A DNA stretch of 16,476 nt from an uncultured Collinsella sp. (GTDB lineage: Bacteria > Actinomycetota > Coriobacteriia > Coriobacteriales > Coriobacteriaceae), in assembly GCA_958453935.1 (NCBI GenBank), contig CAUDZT010000047.1:1-16476 (forward strand), written 5' to 3'. The notes under the pieces are model-generated. The model ran no database searches. It saw nothing but the letters and a program-made list of their open reading frames with translations, and was not told where the DNA came from. This document shows positions 1 to 7,458 of this stretch, one piece after another; position 1 is the stretch's first letter; each line of letters opens with the position of its first letter. The position numbers and the translations under genes are program-made.

Positions 1-634
1 CCACGGCGGACAGCAGCTCGAGCAGGCTATACGTAAATGACGTGACGCCGCGCACGCAAACGGCGCGGGCGCACCCCGGCAGGTTGTCGGCCAAAGCGCC
101 GGCCATAATGTCAGCCGCCTCGCAGGGCTCGACCATATCTCGACGGTCCAAACCGCGCGCATAGGCGCACAAAAGTTCAAACACGCGAGCCTCGGCGTCG
201 CTTTTGGGCTTGGGCTTGCAAACGTTGTCGCAGCAACGCTCGGTGCCTGTCCCTGCCACACCCGGCAGCACATCGCGAGCCATACGCGCGAGCATACGCA
301 CCGTGCCCTGGCTGCGCGAAAGCGGCTGCAGGTCGGCGTCGTCGAGGCGCGCTACCATGTCCGAAAACAGCATCTGGCGCTGCAGGTTGTCGACGAAACC
401 GCGCCCGTCGCCCAAAAGCTCCCAAAGCGAGCGAAGCCACGATGTAGGCGTCTTGTAGTCAATACCCAGCGAAACGCCGGCTTCCGCCGCATCATGACGG
501 CACAGGTCGAGCTCGGCAAATGTTGGCGCCAACAGAACAGCACGCCCGTGGCGGGCAATAAGGTCGGCAAGCAGCGCCGCCTCGGCATCGCTCAAATCCG
601 CGCCGGCGTTGGTGGTATAGATTCGAACAGGCAT
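1..634 (-). CDS. Partial CDS: N-terminal part of a probable AddB/RecB-like PD-(D/E)XK nuclease-family protein
   Basis: The minus-strand frame is open for all 211 codons from an ATG at 634 to the window edge, so the gene continues beyond base 1. The start follows GGAGG with only 3 nt of spacing, and a terminator for the gene upstream lies about 100 bp away, which supports a new transcription unit. The visible protein starts MPVRIYTTNAGADLSDAE, then has a hydrophobic strand with APTFAELDLCRHDA, and a helical stretch with a LWELLGDGRGFVDNLQRQML segment. This resembles the inactivated helicase N-terminus of AddB-type subunits, which handle double-strand breaks in recombinational repair. No Walker motif or nuclease motif falls inside the visible part, so the function is inference from general resemblance. 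That the CDS is real is much surer than its name. Confidence 0.6.
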   Translation of the reverse strand, partial: MPVRIYTTNAGADLSDAEAALLADLIARHGRAVLLAPTFAELDLCRHDAAEAGVSLGIDYKTPTSWLRSLWELLGDGRGFVDNLQRQMLFSDMVARLDDADLQPLSRSQGTVRMLARMARDVLPGVAGTGTERCCDNVCKPKPKSDAEARVFELLCAYARGLDRRDMVEPCEAADIMAGALADNLPGCARAVCVRGVTSFTYSLLELLSAV

Positions 635-737
635 GGTCCTCCACTCAAACCGTTCGCAATATTCAATGTTTCCATCCTACCCGCCCGCGCGGACAGATTT
701 GCCCCACGCCAACAGATTTCCTCCGTCCCCAAGGGAT

Positions 738-768
738 CAAAAAACCGCCCCCGGAGGGACGGTTCTTC
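738..768 (-). terminator. Rho-independent terminator of the yerC-like gene
   Basis: Read on the minus strand, AACCGTCCC pairs imperfectly with GGGGGCGGTT across a short loop, followed directly by a run of six T. It starts about 22 bp after the stop codon of the TrpR-like regulator and precedes the next gene on the same strand, so it separates the two transcription units. Confidence 0.75.
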
Positions 769-790
769 GTAATTCATTGTTGTCGCTGGC

Positions 791-1090
791 CTACTCGCCA
801 TCCTCCAGCTTAATGAGGATCTTGCGATAGCCACCGTACTCGCCATTAAGTGCCTTGGACACGCGGCTCACCGTAGTGGACGAAGCGCCGGTGCGGGCCT
901 GAACCTCAACATAAGGCTCGCCCTCATCCAGATAACGCGCAACCTGCAGACGTTGCGAAAGATCGCAGATCTCGCGCGGCGTGCAGATATCGGTCAAAAA
1001 CGCCTGGATATCCTTCTCGTCATCCAAAAGACTAAATGCGTGGACCAGCTGCTTGACATCAGGCTTGTCAAACATGTTCTCGATATTCAT
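791..1090 (-). CDS. YerC/YecD family TrpR-related DNA-binding regulator
   Basis: A 99-residue all-helical protein. The segment CTPREICDLSQRLQVARYL, then VEVQARTGASSTTVSRVSKAL, is the hallmark of the YerC/YecD family, distant relatives of the tryptophan repressor TrpR. The second part is the recognition helix-turn-helix. The length matches the family, usually about 95-105 residues. The target genes and ligand of most family members are unknown; tryptophan binding should not be assumed. The ATG at 1090 is preceded by a weak GGTGAT ribosome site. The gene stands alone between a divergent membrane-protein gene and its own terminator. I am confident of the family and have no evidence for the regulon. 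Confidence 0.88.
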   Translation of the reverse strand: MNIENMFDKPDVKQLVHAFSLLDDEKDIQAFLTDICTPREICDLSQRLQVARYLDEGEPYVEVQARTGASSTTVSRVSKALNGEYGGYRKILIKLEDGE

Positions 1091-1414
1091 CGATCACCGC
1101 CAAACCCGCCATAAGGCATCGAAGTTGATACTGACATCGGGCATCGTTCGCCCGTTCTATGCAATAGGGCAACGCCTGTGGCTTTTGCCCGTAGCAGTGT
1201 AGCACACCACCAAACTAAAGCGACAAGACTCTCTGCCAGCGGCGCGTTTTTCAGGACGAACGCCGTTTTGAAACCGAATGCGCACGTAAGCTCCACGAAT
1301 ATCTGAGACAATGGGCGGCCGAACAAGGCGGCACACCCGAGCGGCCGTCCAAGCCGCCGCAGCAAACCGCTTCACGCGACACCGACGCACCCTGCGCAAG
1401 AAAGGATTCACACC
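1091..1414. other. Divergent intergenic region, no gene seen
   Basis: About 320 bp between the yerC-like gene (-) and the holin-family gene (+). No open frame here has a credible ribosome site and protein-like composition. It must hold the promoters of both genes. A possible extended -10 (TGA then GACAAT) lies at 1304-1312 for the plus-strand gene, without a good -35. A ribosome site AAAGGA is at 1401-1406, 8 nt before the ATG at 1415. Confidence 0.5.
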
Positions 1415-1780
1415 ATGCGCTTTATGCTTAACTGGCTCTTTACCTCGATCGCCATCGCGATTGCCACGCTCCTCGTCCCCGGCATCCAGCCCTTCGGTTT
1501 TGCCGAGGCCTGGGTCTGTTTCGCCTTCGTGGGACTGTTCCTGAACATCGTCGATTCGCTCGTCAAGCCGTTTCTGACGGTTATCTCGCTGCCGCTCACG
1601 ATCATTACGCTGGGTATTTTTCAGCTCGTAGTCAACAGCTTTATGCTCGAGCTGGCCAGCTATCTGTCGGTCAATCTGCTGGGCGCGGGTATCTCCATCG
1701 CCAGCTTTGGATCGGCCTTTATGGGCAGCATCCTGGTGTCCATCATGCGCAGCATCCTCGACAGCATCGCCGAGGGCTAA
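1415..1780 (+). CDS. Phage holin family protein (DUF360/YvlD-like small membrane protein)
   Basis: A 121-residue, very hydrophobic protein with about four membrane segments at roughly residues 5-21, 29-50, 54-78 and 97-115. The pattern of an N-terminal hydrophobic helix ending in VPGIQPFGF, then LFLNIVDSLVKPFLTVISLPLTIITLGIFQLVVNSFML, is typical of the holin superfamily IV/YvlD family. Despite the family name, most chromosomal members are not phage lysis proteins; related YvlD proteins belong to envelope-stress clusters in Bacillus. The ATG has an AAAGGA ribosome site 8 nt upstream. No phage genes are nearby, so a resident envelope protein is more likely than a lysis gene. The family call is firm; the role is unknown. 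Confidence 0.88.
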   Translation: MRFMLNWLFTSIAIAIATLLVPGIQPFGFAEAWVCFAFVGLFLNIVDSLVKPFLTVISLPLTIITLGIFQLVVNSFMLELASYLSVNLLGAGISIASFGSAFMGSILVSIMRSILDSIAEG

Positions 1781-1816
1781 AACGGCCATTCCGGCCGCGC
1801 CCGTCTCAACAGCCCA

Positions 1817-1862
1817 AAACGAAGGCCGCCCATCGCAAAAAAATGGGCGGCCTTCTTATTTG
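1817..1862 (+). terminator. Bidirectional rho-independent terminator
   Basis: A perfect 13-bp inverted repeat (GAAGGCCGCCCAT at 1821-1833 with its complement at 1843-1855) encloses a 9-nt loop. It is followed by TTATTT on the plus strand and, read the other way, by GTTTT. It lies between the convergent holin-family and Rrf2 genes and can end both transcripts. Confidence 0.88.
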
Positions 1863-1924
1863 CCAAGTCTCAAAGGGCGAGAGAATCTGCCATTTCCACC
1901 CTGTCCCCACATGGCAGGCGTGGG

Positions 1925-2353
1925 TTAGATGACGTAGTCGTAGCCCTCGTTGGGGGCGACGAGTGCATCGAGCGTCACGCCGTCGAGGTAATCGTTGATG
2001 AGCTTGTCCAGGTTCTTCCACACGTCGAGCGTGGGGCACTCATCAGATCGCGAGCAACCCTTGCAGTCGCCATCCAGGCAGGCGACCGGCGCCAGACTGC
2101 CCTCGGTCAGGCGCAAGATCTCGCCCACCGTGTACTGCTCGGGCGGGCGCGTGAGCACATAGCCGCCGCCCTTGCCGCGCATGCCCGAGAGCATATTGGC
2201 GCGCACGAGCGTAGCCAGAATATTCTCGAGGTACTTCTCCGAAATACCCTGACGCGCCGCAATCTCTTTAAGCGGGATACGGCCTGTCGCCTGGTGCTCG
2301 GCCAGGTCGACCATAACGCGCAGGGCGTACCTGCCCTTAGTAGAAACCAACAT
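1925..2353 (-). CDS. Rrf2 family transcriptional regulator (CymR/IscR-like), likely controls cysK
   Basis: A 142-residue winged-helix protein. The N-terminus MLVSTKGRYALRVMVDLA, the helix-turn-helix around IPLKEIAARQGISEKYLENI (27-46) and the wing RGKGGGYVLTRP (59-70) are standard Rrf2 features. Four cysteines at residues 92, 97, 100 and 106 sit where IscR-type members bind a [2Fe-2S] cluster, but the spacing (C-x4-C-x2-C-x5-C) differs from the three-cysteine IscR pattern. The gene is divergent from cysK with about 250 bp between them, as cysteine-metabolism regulators often are. By context it is probably a repressor of cysteine synthesis, possibly sensing an Fe-S cluster; this is inference. 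The ATG at 2353 has AAAGG 11 nt upstream. Confidence 0.88.
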   Translation of the reverse strand: MLVSTKGRYALRVMVDLAEHQATGRIPLKEIAARQGISEKYLENILATLVRANMLSGMRGKGGGYVLTRPPEQYTVGEILRLTEGSLAPVACLDGDCKGCSRSDECPTLDVWKNLDKLINDYLDGVTLDALVAPNEGYDYVI

Positions 2354-2470
2354 ATATAGTGCTGCCTTTCGGTCTTTTAGTCCGTTGAAATTCTAGCCGA
2401 AAAATTGACTTTGAAAATACCCGTTCCGGTCAAGATGGTTAATCAACTTGCAATAATCTCCTATTTCCTA

Positions 2471-2499
2471 TTGCATTACTAGGCTTTAGTGTCTACTAT
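2471..2499 (+). promoter_or_regulatory. Putative sigma70-type promoter of cysK
   Basis: TTGCAT at 2471-2476 and TACTAT at 2494-2499 are separated by exactly 17 bp, in the AT-rich intergenic region between the Rrf2 gene and cysK. Transcription would start near 2506 and leave a leader of about 100 nt. Both hexamers are imperfect. CTATT occurs twice in tandem at 2461-2472 just ahead of and overlapping the -35, a place where the divergent Rrf2 protein could bind; that is inference. Confidence 0.4.
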
Positions 2500-2606
2500 G
2501 CTTCCCAACAGCTAAACGAACAACCTATAAGGTTTGTGGGTTTCGCTGCTAGAAACACCGTAAAGCCACACGGTATCCAGTCATTTGAACACTTTGGAGG
2601 TTCACC

Positions 2607-3545
2607 ATGAGCAATGTTTACACGTCCATCGATCAGCTTATCGGCCACACCCCGCTTCTGGAGCTCACCCACTTTGAGGCCGACGAGGACCTCAGGGCCC
2701 GCGTGCTCGTCAAACTGGAATACTTCAACCCCGCCGGGTCCGTTAAAGACCGCGTCGCCAAGAACATGATTGACGAGGCCGAGAAGGCCGGCAAGCTCGT
2801 GCGTGGCGGCGACTACACCATCATCGAGCCCACGAGCGGCAACACCGGCGTCGGCATCGCCTCGGTGGCGGCGGCCCGCGGCTACAAGGTGATCATCACC
2901 ATGCCCGAGACCATGTCCGTCGAGCGCCGCAAGCTGATGCAGGCATACGGTGCGCAGCTCGTGCTCACCGACGGCTCCAAGGGCATGAAGGGCGCTATCG
3001 CCAAGGCGGAGGAGCTGCAGAAGGAGACTCCCAACAGCATCATCGCCGGCCAGTTTGTGAACCCCGCGAACCCGGCCATTCACAAGGCCACGACTGGCCC
3101 CGAGATCTGGGACGACACCGACGGCAAGGTCGACATCTTCGTCGCCGGCGTTGGCACCGGCGGCACCGTGACCGGCGTGGGCGAGTTCCTCAAGGAGCAG
3201 AACCCCGAGATTAAGGTCGTCGCCGTCGAGCCCGCCACCTCCCCGGTGCTCTCTAAGGGCCAGGCCGGCCCGCACAAGATCCAGGGTATCGGTGCCGGCT
3301 TTGTGCCCGACGTCCTCGACACCCAGGTCTACGACGAGATCATCCCCGTCGAGAACGACGACGCCTTTGCCACCGGCCGCGCCGTGGGCCACAAGGAGGG
3401 CGTGCTCGTGGGCATTTCGTCCGGCGCCGCCGTGTGGGCCGCACTGCAGCTGGCCAAGCGCCCCGAGAACGAGGGCAAGACCATCGTGGCGCTGCTCGCC
3501 GACACCGGCGAGCGCTACCTGTCCACGGCACTCTTCCAGGACTAG
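2607..3545 (+). CDS. cysK: Cysteine synthase A (O-acetylserine sulfhydrylase)
   Basis: A 312-residue PLP enzyme that makes L-cysteine from O-acetylserine and sulfide. The catalytic lysine is K47 in NPAGSVKDR; the substrate loop TSGNTG is at 76-81; the phosphate-binding glycine loop GTGGT is at 183-187; the serine contacting the pyridine nitrogen is S272 in ISSGAA; and the typical C-terminal DTGERYLST is at 299-307. Length and motifs fit CysK better than CysM or cystathionine beta-synthase, since no extra domain is present. The start is secure: GGAGG lies 6 nt before the ATG. The divergent Rrf2 gene is the likely regulator. A 7-bp hairpin (3550-3566) without a T-run follows the stop codon. Confidence 0.96.
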   Translation: MSNVYTSIDQLIGHTPLLELTHFEADEDLRARVLVKLEYFNPAGSVKDRVAKNMIDEAEKAGKLVRGGDYTIIEPTSGNTGVGIASVAAARGYKVIITMPETMSVERRKLMQAYGAQLVLTDGSKGMKGAIAKAEELQKETPNSIIAGQFVNPANPAIHKATTGPEIWDDTDGKVDIFVAGVGTGGTVTGVGEFLKEQNPEIKVVAVEPATSPVLSKGQAGPHKIQGIGAGFVPDVLDTQVYDEIIPVENDDAFATGRAVGHKEGVLVGISSGAAVWAALQLAKRPENEGKTIVALLADTGERYLSTALFQD

Positions 3546-3644
3546 AGCTCTCGTTCCTAGAACGAGTCCAAGGCACGCCGGTCTCCCCTCTCTTCTGGCA
3601 GCCTGAGCTCATCCCAACAGGGTGTCCCACAGGACGCCCGAACT

Positions 3645-3653
3645 TGCTACAAT
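3645..3653 (+). promoter_or_regulatory. Putative extended -10 promoter element ahead of mnmA
   Basis: TGC followed by TACAAT forms an extended -10 element; no good -35 is visible. Transcription would start near 3660, inside the hairpin at 3658-3685, which is an odd arrangement (see the mnmA leader finding). Confidence 0.4.
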
Positions 3654-3657
3654 GTCT

Positions 3658-3696
3658 GCGGCGCGGAACCAGCCTCCCGCGCCGCTTTTCTTTTTT
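3658..3696 (+). terminator. Strong intrinsic terminator or attenuator between cysK and mnmA
   Basis: GCGGCGCGG at 3658-3666 pairs with CCGCGCCGC at 3677-3685 (9 bp, perfect, all G-C pairs). It is followed by TTTTCTTTTTT at 3686-3696. It lies 112 nt after cysK but only 29 nt before the mnmA ATG, so it may end cysK transcripts, attenuate mnmA, or both. Confidence 0.8.
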
Positions 3697-3725
3697 GGCC
3701 ACATGCCACCAAGGAGAACCTCCCC

Positions 3726-4826
3726 ATGCACAACAAGCGCGTGCTCGTCGCCATGAGCGGCGGCGTCGATTCCAGCGTGACCGCGTATCTGCTCAAAAGT
3801 CAGGGTTACGAATGTGTCGGTGCCACCATGCGCCTCACCTGCCCCGCGCCCGATCCCACCACGGGCATGAGTAAGGTCGACCGCGACATCGCCGATGCAA
3901 AGGCCGTCGCCGAGCGCCTGGGGATACCCCATCACGTGCTCGACTTGCAGCAAACCTTCGACCGCAACGTGATCGAGCGCTTTGTGAACGCCTACCAGGA
4001 GGGGCTGACGCCTAACCCGTGCATCATCTGCAACCGCCATATTAAGTTTGGCGCGCTGCTCGATGCGGCACTCAATATGGGCTGCGATTACATCGCCACA
4101 GGTCACTACGCCAAAACGAGCCAGGCGTCCGACGGAACCTGGCAGCTGCATCGCGGCGAGGACCCTAAAAAGGACCAAAGCTACTTTTTATATTCGCTTA
4201 CGCAGGAGCGCCTGGCGCACACGATCTTTCCGCTGGCAGGCCTGGACAAGGAGCACGACGTGCGCCGCATTGCCGCCGAGCAGGGCTTTGCCAACGCCAA
4301 GAAGGCCGAAAGCGAGGACATCTGCTTTATCGCGGATGGCGACTATGCGGGCTATATCGAGCGTCGGTGCGGACATCCCGCTACACCGGGCGATATCGTA
4401 TGGCGCGACGGCAGCGTGGTCGGACGCCACAACGGCGCGTTGCGCTATACCATCGGCCAGCGCAAGGGCCTGGGCGTCGCGATGGCGCATCCCGTGTACG
4501 TAACGGGCGTCGACGCCGCCAACAACATTGTGCATCTGGGCGAAGCCGAGGACCTAACCGCGGCGGCGCTAACTGCCAATGAGTGGATCTGGAGCGCGCC
4601 GGCAGAGTGCATGGAGGCCGAGCTCGATGCCGGCGGCATTCGCGTGGGCGCCAAGTACCGCTACCGACAGAAAGACCAGGCAGCGACCCTTACGCGCGGC
4701 GAAGACGGGCAAATGTTGCTGACCTTTGACGAGCCGCAGCGCGCCATCGCCCCCGGACAGGCCGTCGTCGTCTATCGGGGCGACATCGTCCTGGGCGGCG
4801 GCACCGTGACCGGCGCGCTTAAGTAG
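3726..4826 (+). CDS. mnmA: tRNA-specific 2-thiouridylase MnmA
   Basis: A 366-residue enzyme that thiolates U34 of tRNA-Lys, -Glu and -Gln using ATP and a persulfide. The N-terminal PP-loop ATP-pyrophosphatase motif SGGVDSS is at 11-17. The catalytic cysteine is C102 in NPCIICNRHIKFG, and the partner cysteine is C200 in SEDICFI; these correspond to the two active cysteines of E. coli MnmA. ATGHYA (124-129) and DQSYFLY (150-156) are also family signatures. The C-terminal third is the tRNA-binding beta-barrel region. The ATG is supported by AAGGAG 9 nt upstream. The gene ends 11 bp before the stop codon of the convergent HTH-kinase gene, with no terminator between them. Confidence 0.96.
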   Translation: MHNKRVLVAMSGGVDSSVTAYLLKSQGYECVGATMRLTCPAPDPTTGMSKVDRDIADAKAVAERLGIPHHVLDLQQTFDRNVIERFVNAYQEGLTPNPCIICNRHIKFGALLDAALNMGCDYIATGHYAKTSQASDGTWQLHRGEDPKKDQSYFLYSLTQERLAHTIFPLAGLDKEHDVRRIAAEQGFANAKKAESEDICFIADGDYAGYIERRCGHPATPGDIVWRDGSVVGRHNGALRYTIGQRKGLGVAMAHPVYVTGVDAANNIVHLGEAEDLTAAALTANEWIWSAPAECMEAELDAGGIRVGAKYRYRQKDQAATLTRGEDGQMLLTFDEPQRAIAPGQAVVVYRGDIVLGGGTVTGALK

Positions 4827-4837
4827 CCGCGGGTTTA

Positions 4838-6208
4838 TCACTGCACGTGTCGAAGTACCTCAACAGCGGCACCAACCTCGATTACGCGACGCTCAAGGCC
4901 GCGGTGAATGGCCTCGAGTCGACCCTCCGCCGTCGCCCACTCGCTCTGCGAAAGAATCTCGATCGCCTCATCAACAAATCCGTTGAGCCGCGATGAATCG
5001 AACCAATCGAGCAAATCCGCAAGCGCCAGCTGGACGGAAGGGTCGGGCCCAAACGGCTTAGCGGAAAACCCAAACTCCCCAGCTGCGAGCACGGCAGTTG
5101 GTACGTTGTACCACAGGCAGTTGCCGCTATCGAACAGCGGAGCAGGTTTTATCTCCAGGGTGTCGACATTGCGGATGATGCCGAAGTTTCGCCAATGGCG
5201 GTCGCTGTTGGCCAAAAGGGCATCGCAGACAATCATCTGCGACATAGACCTTCTCACGGCAGCCTCGTCTGCTCCATGCTTACCAAGGAAGCGGGAGTAC
5301 CGGTCGTACGTCGAGTTTCCTCGCTGACCGCCAAGAGCGTTCTTAACGTAAACGGCTGGAACGTATTCCTCGCGGCCATCAAGAAAGTCATCGCACAGAC
5401 ACACAGGGCCATCGAACATCCGCTCAACCGTATAAGGAACAAACTCGCCCTCCGACAGCAAGCGACGGTGCAGGGCCGTTGCAACCGCCTCGTTAAAGGG
5501 TCGCTGGTCATCCATGCCGCATCCTTTAGCCAAGACGCGAACGCCGCGGCGGATCATCCATGATTTAGGGAGCTCGCCCTCGGACGTGTTGTCGGGGTTT
5601 TTAAGGCCGATGCCCTCCAGCCAACCCGAACGCCCCTCGGGCGCAGACCGCTCAAAATCATTCTCGAAGTAATTGATGTTTTGCCATTTGAGTTCGTCGC
5701 AATCGGTCGGCCGCAGCCAATAGCAATCCGAAAGCGAGAGGCCCAGGCACTGAACCGGCACCTCAACGCCGCTGACAATCCCCAGCTCGCGGTAGCGCGA
5801 GATAAGCCCAGGGCGAACATCGGGCACCGACCGATGCCCCCACCACGCATTGAGCTCCCGCTTATTCACCGTTGGAGAAGAGCTCGAGCACGTGCCAAAC
5901 GGCATTCGTTGCGTATCGAGGACCTCGGCGATTTCGAAGGGGAACTCGCGCGTCGGATCAAATGAGACATACGCGACCTCATGGTCGGCCGACATCAGCG
6001 TAAACTTGCGTCCCACATCGGCTGCAGGACGGCGTCCTCGCTTGCGGACCTTTTGATAGGCGATCGCAGAATTGTACTCGATCATCTTCCGTCCGCCCAC
6101 AATATCGCACACAAGCGTCCCCGATGCGGCAAGTTGAGATATGCGGGCTTTCGTAACGCCCAACAGGCGGGCGGCATCACCCATAGACAAGTACTCAGAC
6201 GTATCCAT
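4838..6208 (-). CDS. Excisionase-like HTH fused to a HipA-like Ser/Thr kinase domain
   Basis: About 456 residues in two parts. Residues 6-46 (EYLSMGDAARLLGVTKARIS onward, ending VGGRKMIEY) form a MerR/excisionase-type winged helix. The C-terminal half is a HipA-like kinase: NSDRHWRNFG at 334-343 gives the catalytic D336 and metal-binding N341, and FDSG supplies the second metal-binding D360, equivalent to the DFG motif. The RVLAKG segment is a candidate for the ATP-binding lysine. The middle region (WWGHRSVPDVRPGL, GLSLSDCYWLRP) is typical of gut Firmicutes and Coriobacteria homologues annotated only as HipA-domain proteins. No separate HipB-like partner is adjacent, so the fused HTH may replace it. 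Start: ATG at 6208 lies 7 nt after GAGGTGAT, a long match to the 16S anti-SD; a GTG at 6220 or ATG at 6217 would overlap that site. The substrate is unknown. Confidence 0.82.
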   Translation of the reverse strand: MDTSEYLSMGDAARLLGVTKARISQLAASGTLVCDIVGGRKMIEYNSAIAYQKVRKRGRRPAADVGRKFTLMSADHEVAYVSFDPTREFPFEIAEVLDTQRMPFGTCSSSSPTVNKRELNAWWGHRSVPDVRPGLISRYRELGIVSGVEVPVQCLGLSLSDCYWLRPTDCDELKWQNINYFENDFERSAPEGRSGWLEGIGLKNPDNTSEGELPKSWMIRRGVRVLAKGCGMDDQRPFNEAVATALHRRLLSEGEFVPYTVERMFDGPVCLCDDFLDGREEYVPAVYVKNALGGQRGNSTYDRYSRFLGKHGADEAAVRRSMSQMIVCDALLANSDRHWRNFGIIRNVDTLEIKPAPLFDSGNCLWYNVPTAVLAAGEFGFSAKPFGPDPSVQLALADLLDWFDSSRLNGFVDEAIEILSQSEWATAEGRLEAIHRGLERRVIEVGAAVEVLRHVQ

Positions 6209-6224
6209 ACGCCGCATCACCTCG

Positions 6225-6249
6225 TTAAGTAATTTACACGTTTAGTTAA
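6225..6249. promoter_or_regulatory. Imperfect palindrome upstream of the HTH-kinase gene, candidate operator
   Basis: TTAAGTAA (6225-6232) and TTAGTTAA (6242-6249) form an inverted repeat with one mismatch and a 9-nt spacer. It sits just upstream of the ribosome site in an AT-rich promoter region. It is a plausible site for autoregulation by the fused HTH domain; this is inference from position and symmetry. Confidence 0.35.
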
Positions 6250-6285
6250 TAGATTACAGACATCATAATACTAAACAACCCAAAG

Positions 6286-6313
6286 TGAAAAAAGGCCAGA
6301 GAAATCGGGCCTT
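6286..6313 (-). terminator. Rho-independent terminator of the M42 peptidase gene
   Basis: On the minus strand AAGGCC pairs with GGCCTT around a 10-nt loop, and the T-run continues for six bases. It starts about 34 bp after the peptidase stop codon and separates it from the HTH-kinase gene on the same strand. Confidence 0.75.
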
Positions 6314-6346
6314 AGCGATTGGTCAGCCGAGTCGCAAGCTGCTCCC

Positions 6347-7390
6347 CTAGCGCTGTACGTAGGCGCGGACGAGCTCGAAGGTGTTGCGCACACCGTCCAT
6401 GTGGCTGCGCTCGTAGTTGTGGCTCGCGTACACGCCGGGGCCGATCAGACCATGGCGAATGTCGTAGCCGGCCGAGAGCGTGGCCTCGACGTCGGAGCCG
6501 TAATGCGGGTACACGTCGATGGCGTAATCGAGCTCAAGCTCGCGCGCGATGTTGGACAGCGTGGTTACCAGGTCGTAGTTGTACGGACCACCCGAATCCT
6601 TGGCGCAAATCGAAACCATGCGCTCGGTGCAGCCAAGGTCGTCGCCCACGCAGCCCATGTCCACGCTGATCATCTCGCGCGTGTCGGCCGGCACGAAGGC
6701 ACCGCCGTGGCCGACCTCCTCGTACACCGTAAAGAGCAGCGATACCTTGCGCGAAAGCGTCACCTCGCCGCCAGCAACGGCGCGGGCCAAACCCAGCAGA
6801 ATCGACGCGGACAGCTTGTCGTCAAGGAAGCGACTCTTGATGTAGCCGCTCTCCGTCACCGTGGTGCGCGGATCCATAGCGATGATGTCGCCCGTCTGAA
6901 TACCCAGCTCGAGCACATCGTCCTTGCTGTCGACATTCTCGTCGAGCAGGATTTCCATGTTCTTCTCGATAGTCTTGACCGGTTCATCGGCCACATGCGC
7001 CGAAGGCTCGGCGTTGAGAACCACACCCGTGTAGACATTGCCATCGCGCGTATAAACGGTGCAGTTCTCGCCATCGGCCGTAGACCACTGATGCCCGCCG
7101 AGCGTCGTGGGACGCAGGCGACCATTGTCCTTAATGGAGCGCACCATGGCGCCCAGGGTATCGACATGGCTCGCCAAGACAAGCGGCTCGCCCTCACCAC
7201 CAAGCTCAACGAGCACATTGCCCTTGTTAGAACGCTCGGGCCCAAAGCCCATATCGCGCAACGTTTCCATCAGATAATCAGTCGCCGCACGGGTATAGCC
7301 CGTAGGTGAAGCAATAGAAGTCAGCGTCTTCAACTGGTCAGTAATATAGGAGAGCGTCTCCTCTAGAGAAGCATCAACATTAGAAGCCAT
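6347..7390 (-). CDS. M42 family metallopeptidase (glutamyl-aminopeptidase/endoglucanase-like)
   Basis: A 347-residue cytosolic aminopeptidase with two metal ions, of the kind that trims peptides and often forms large tetrahedral assemblies. Ligands and catalytic residues are visible in order: H75 in ASHVDT, the bridging aspartate in RFLDDK (190-191), the catalytic glutamate and ligand pair E224-E225 in VYEEVGHGG, D244 in SVDMG, and a C-terminal histidine in ASHNYERSH (H324 or H330). All expected positions are filled, so the enzyme should be active. Start: ATG at 7390 lies 6 nt after GGAAGG; a second in-frame ATG at 7396 touches that site and is unlikely. A possible -10 (TAAAAT on the minus strand, 7432-7427) gives a short leader of about 30 nt. 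The gene is monocistronic. Confidence 0.9.
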   Translation of the reverse strand: MASNVDASLEETLSYITDQLKTLTSIASPTGYTRAATDYLMETLRDMGFGPERSNKGNVLVELGGEGEPLVLASHVDTLGAMVRSIKDNGRLRPTTLGGHQWSTADGENCTVYTRDGNVYTGVVLNAEPSAHVADEPVKTIEKNMEILLDENVDSKDDVLELGIQTGDIIAMDPRTTVTESGYIKSRFLDDKLSASILLGLARAVAGGEVTLSRKVSLLFTVYEEVGHGGAFVPADTREMISVDMGCVGDDLGCTERMVSICAKDSGGPYNYDLVTTLSNIARELELDYAIDVYPHYGSDVEATLSAGYDIRHGLIGPGVYASHNYERSHMDGVRNTFELVRAYVQR

Positions 7391-7458
7391 ATGCATCCTT
7401 CCAAGTAAAACTAAGACCGAGCCCCGATTTTAACCTTTCTGCACGTGCAATACTCTAG

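Noticed and set aside
1157..1789. A 210-codon open frame on the minus strand rich in Asp, Arg and Gln
   Set aside because: It lies antisense to the holin-family gene, which has real membrane segments and a ribosome site; the composition is typical of reversed hydrophobic codons.
2506..2606. A possible riboswitch or T-box in the cysK leader
   Set aside because: I looked for SAM-type, T-box or terminator/antiterminator features and found only a 5-bp hairpin (ACCGT/ACGGT). There is no T-box motif and no terminator before the ATG.
2496..3392. A 298-codon open frame on the minus strand
   Set aside because: Antisense shadow of cysK; the opposite frame is a complete, motif-perfect cysteine synthase.
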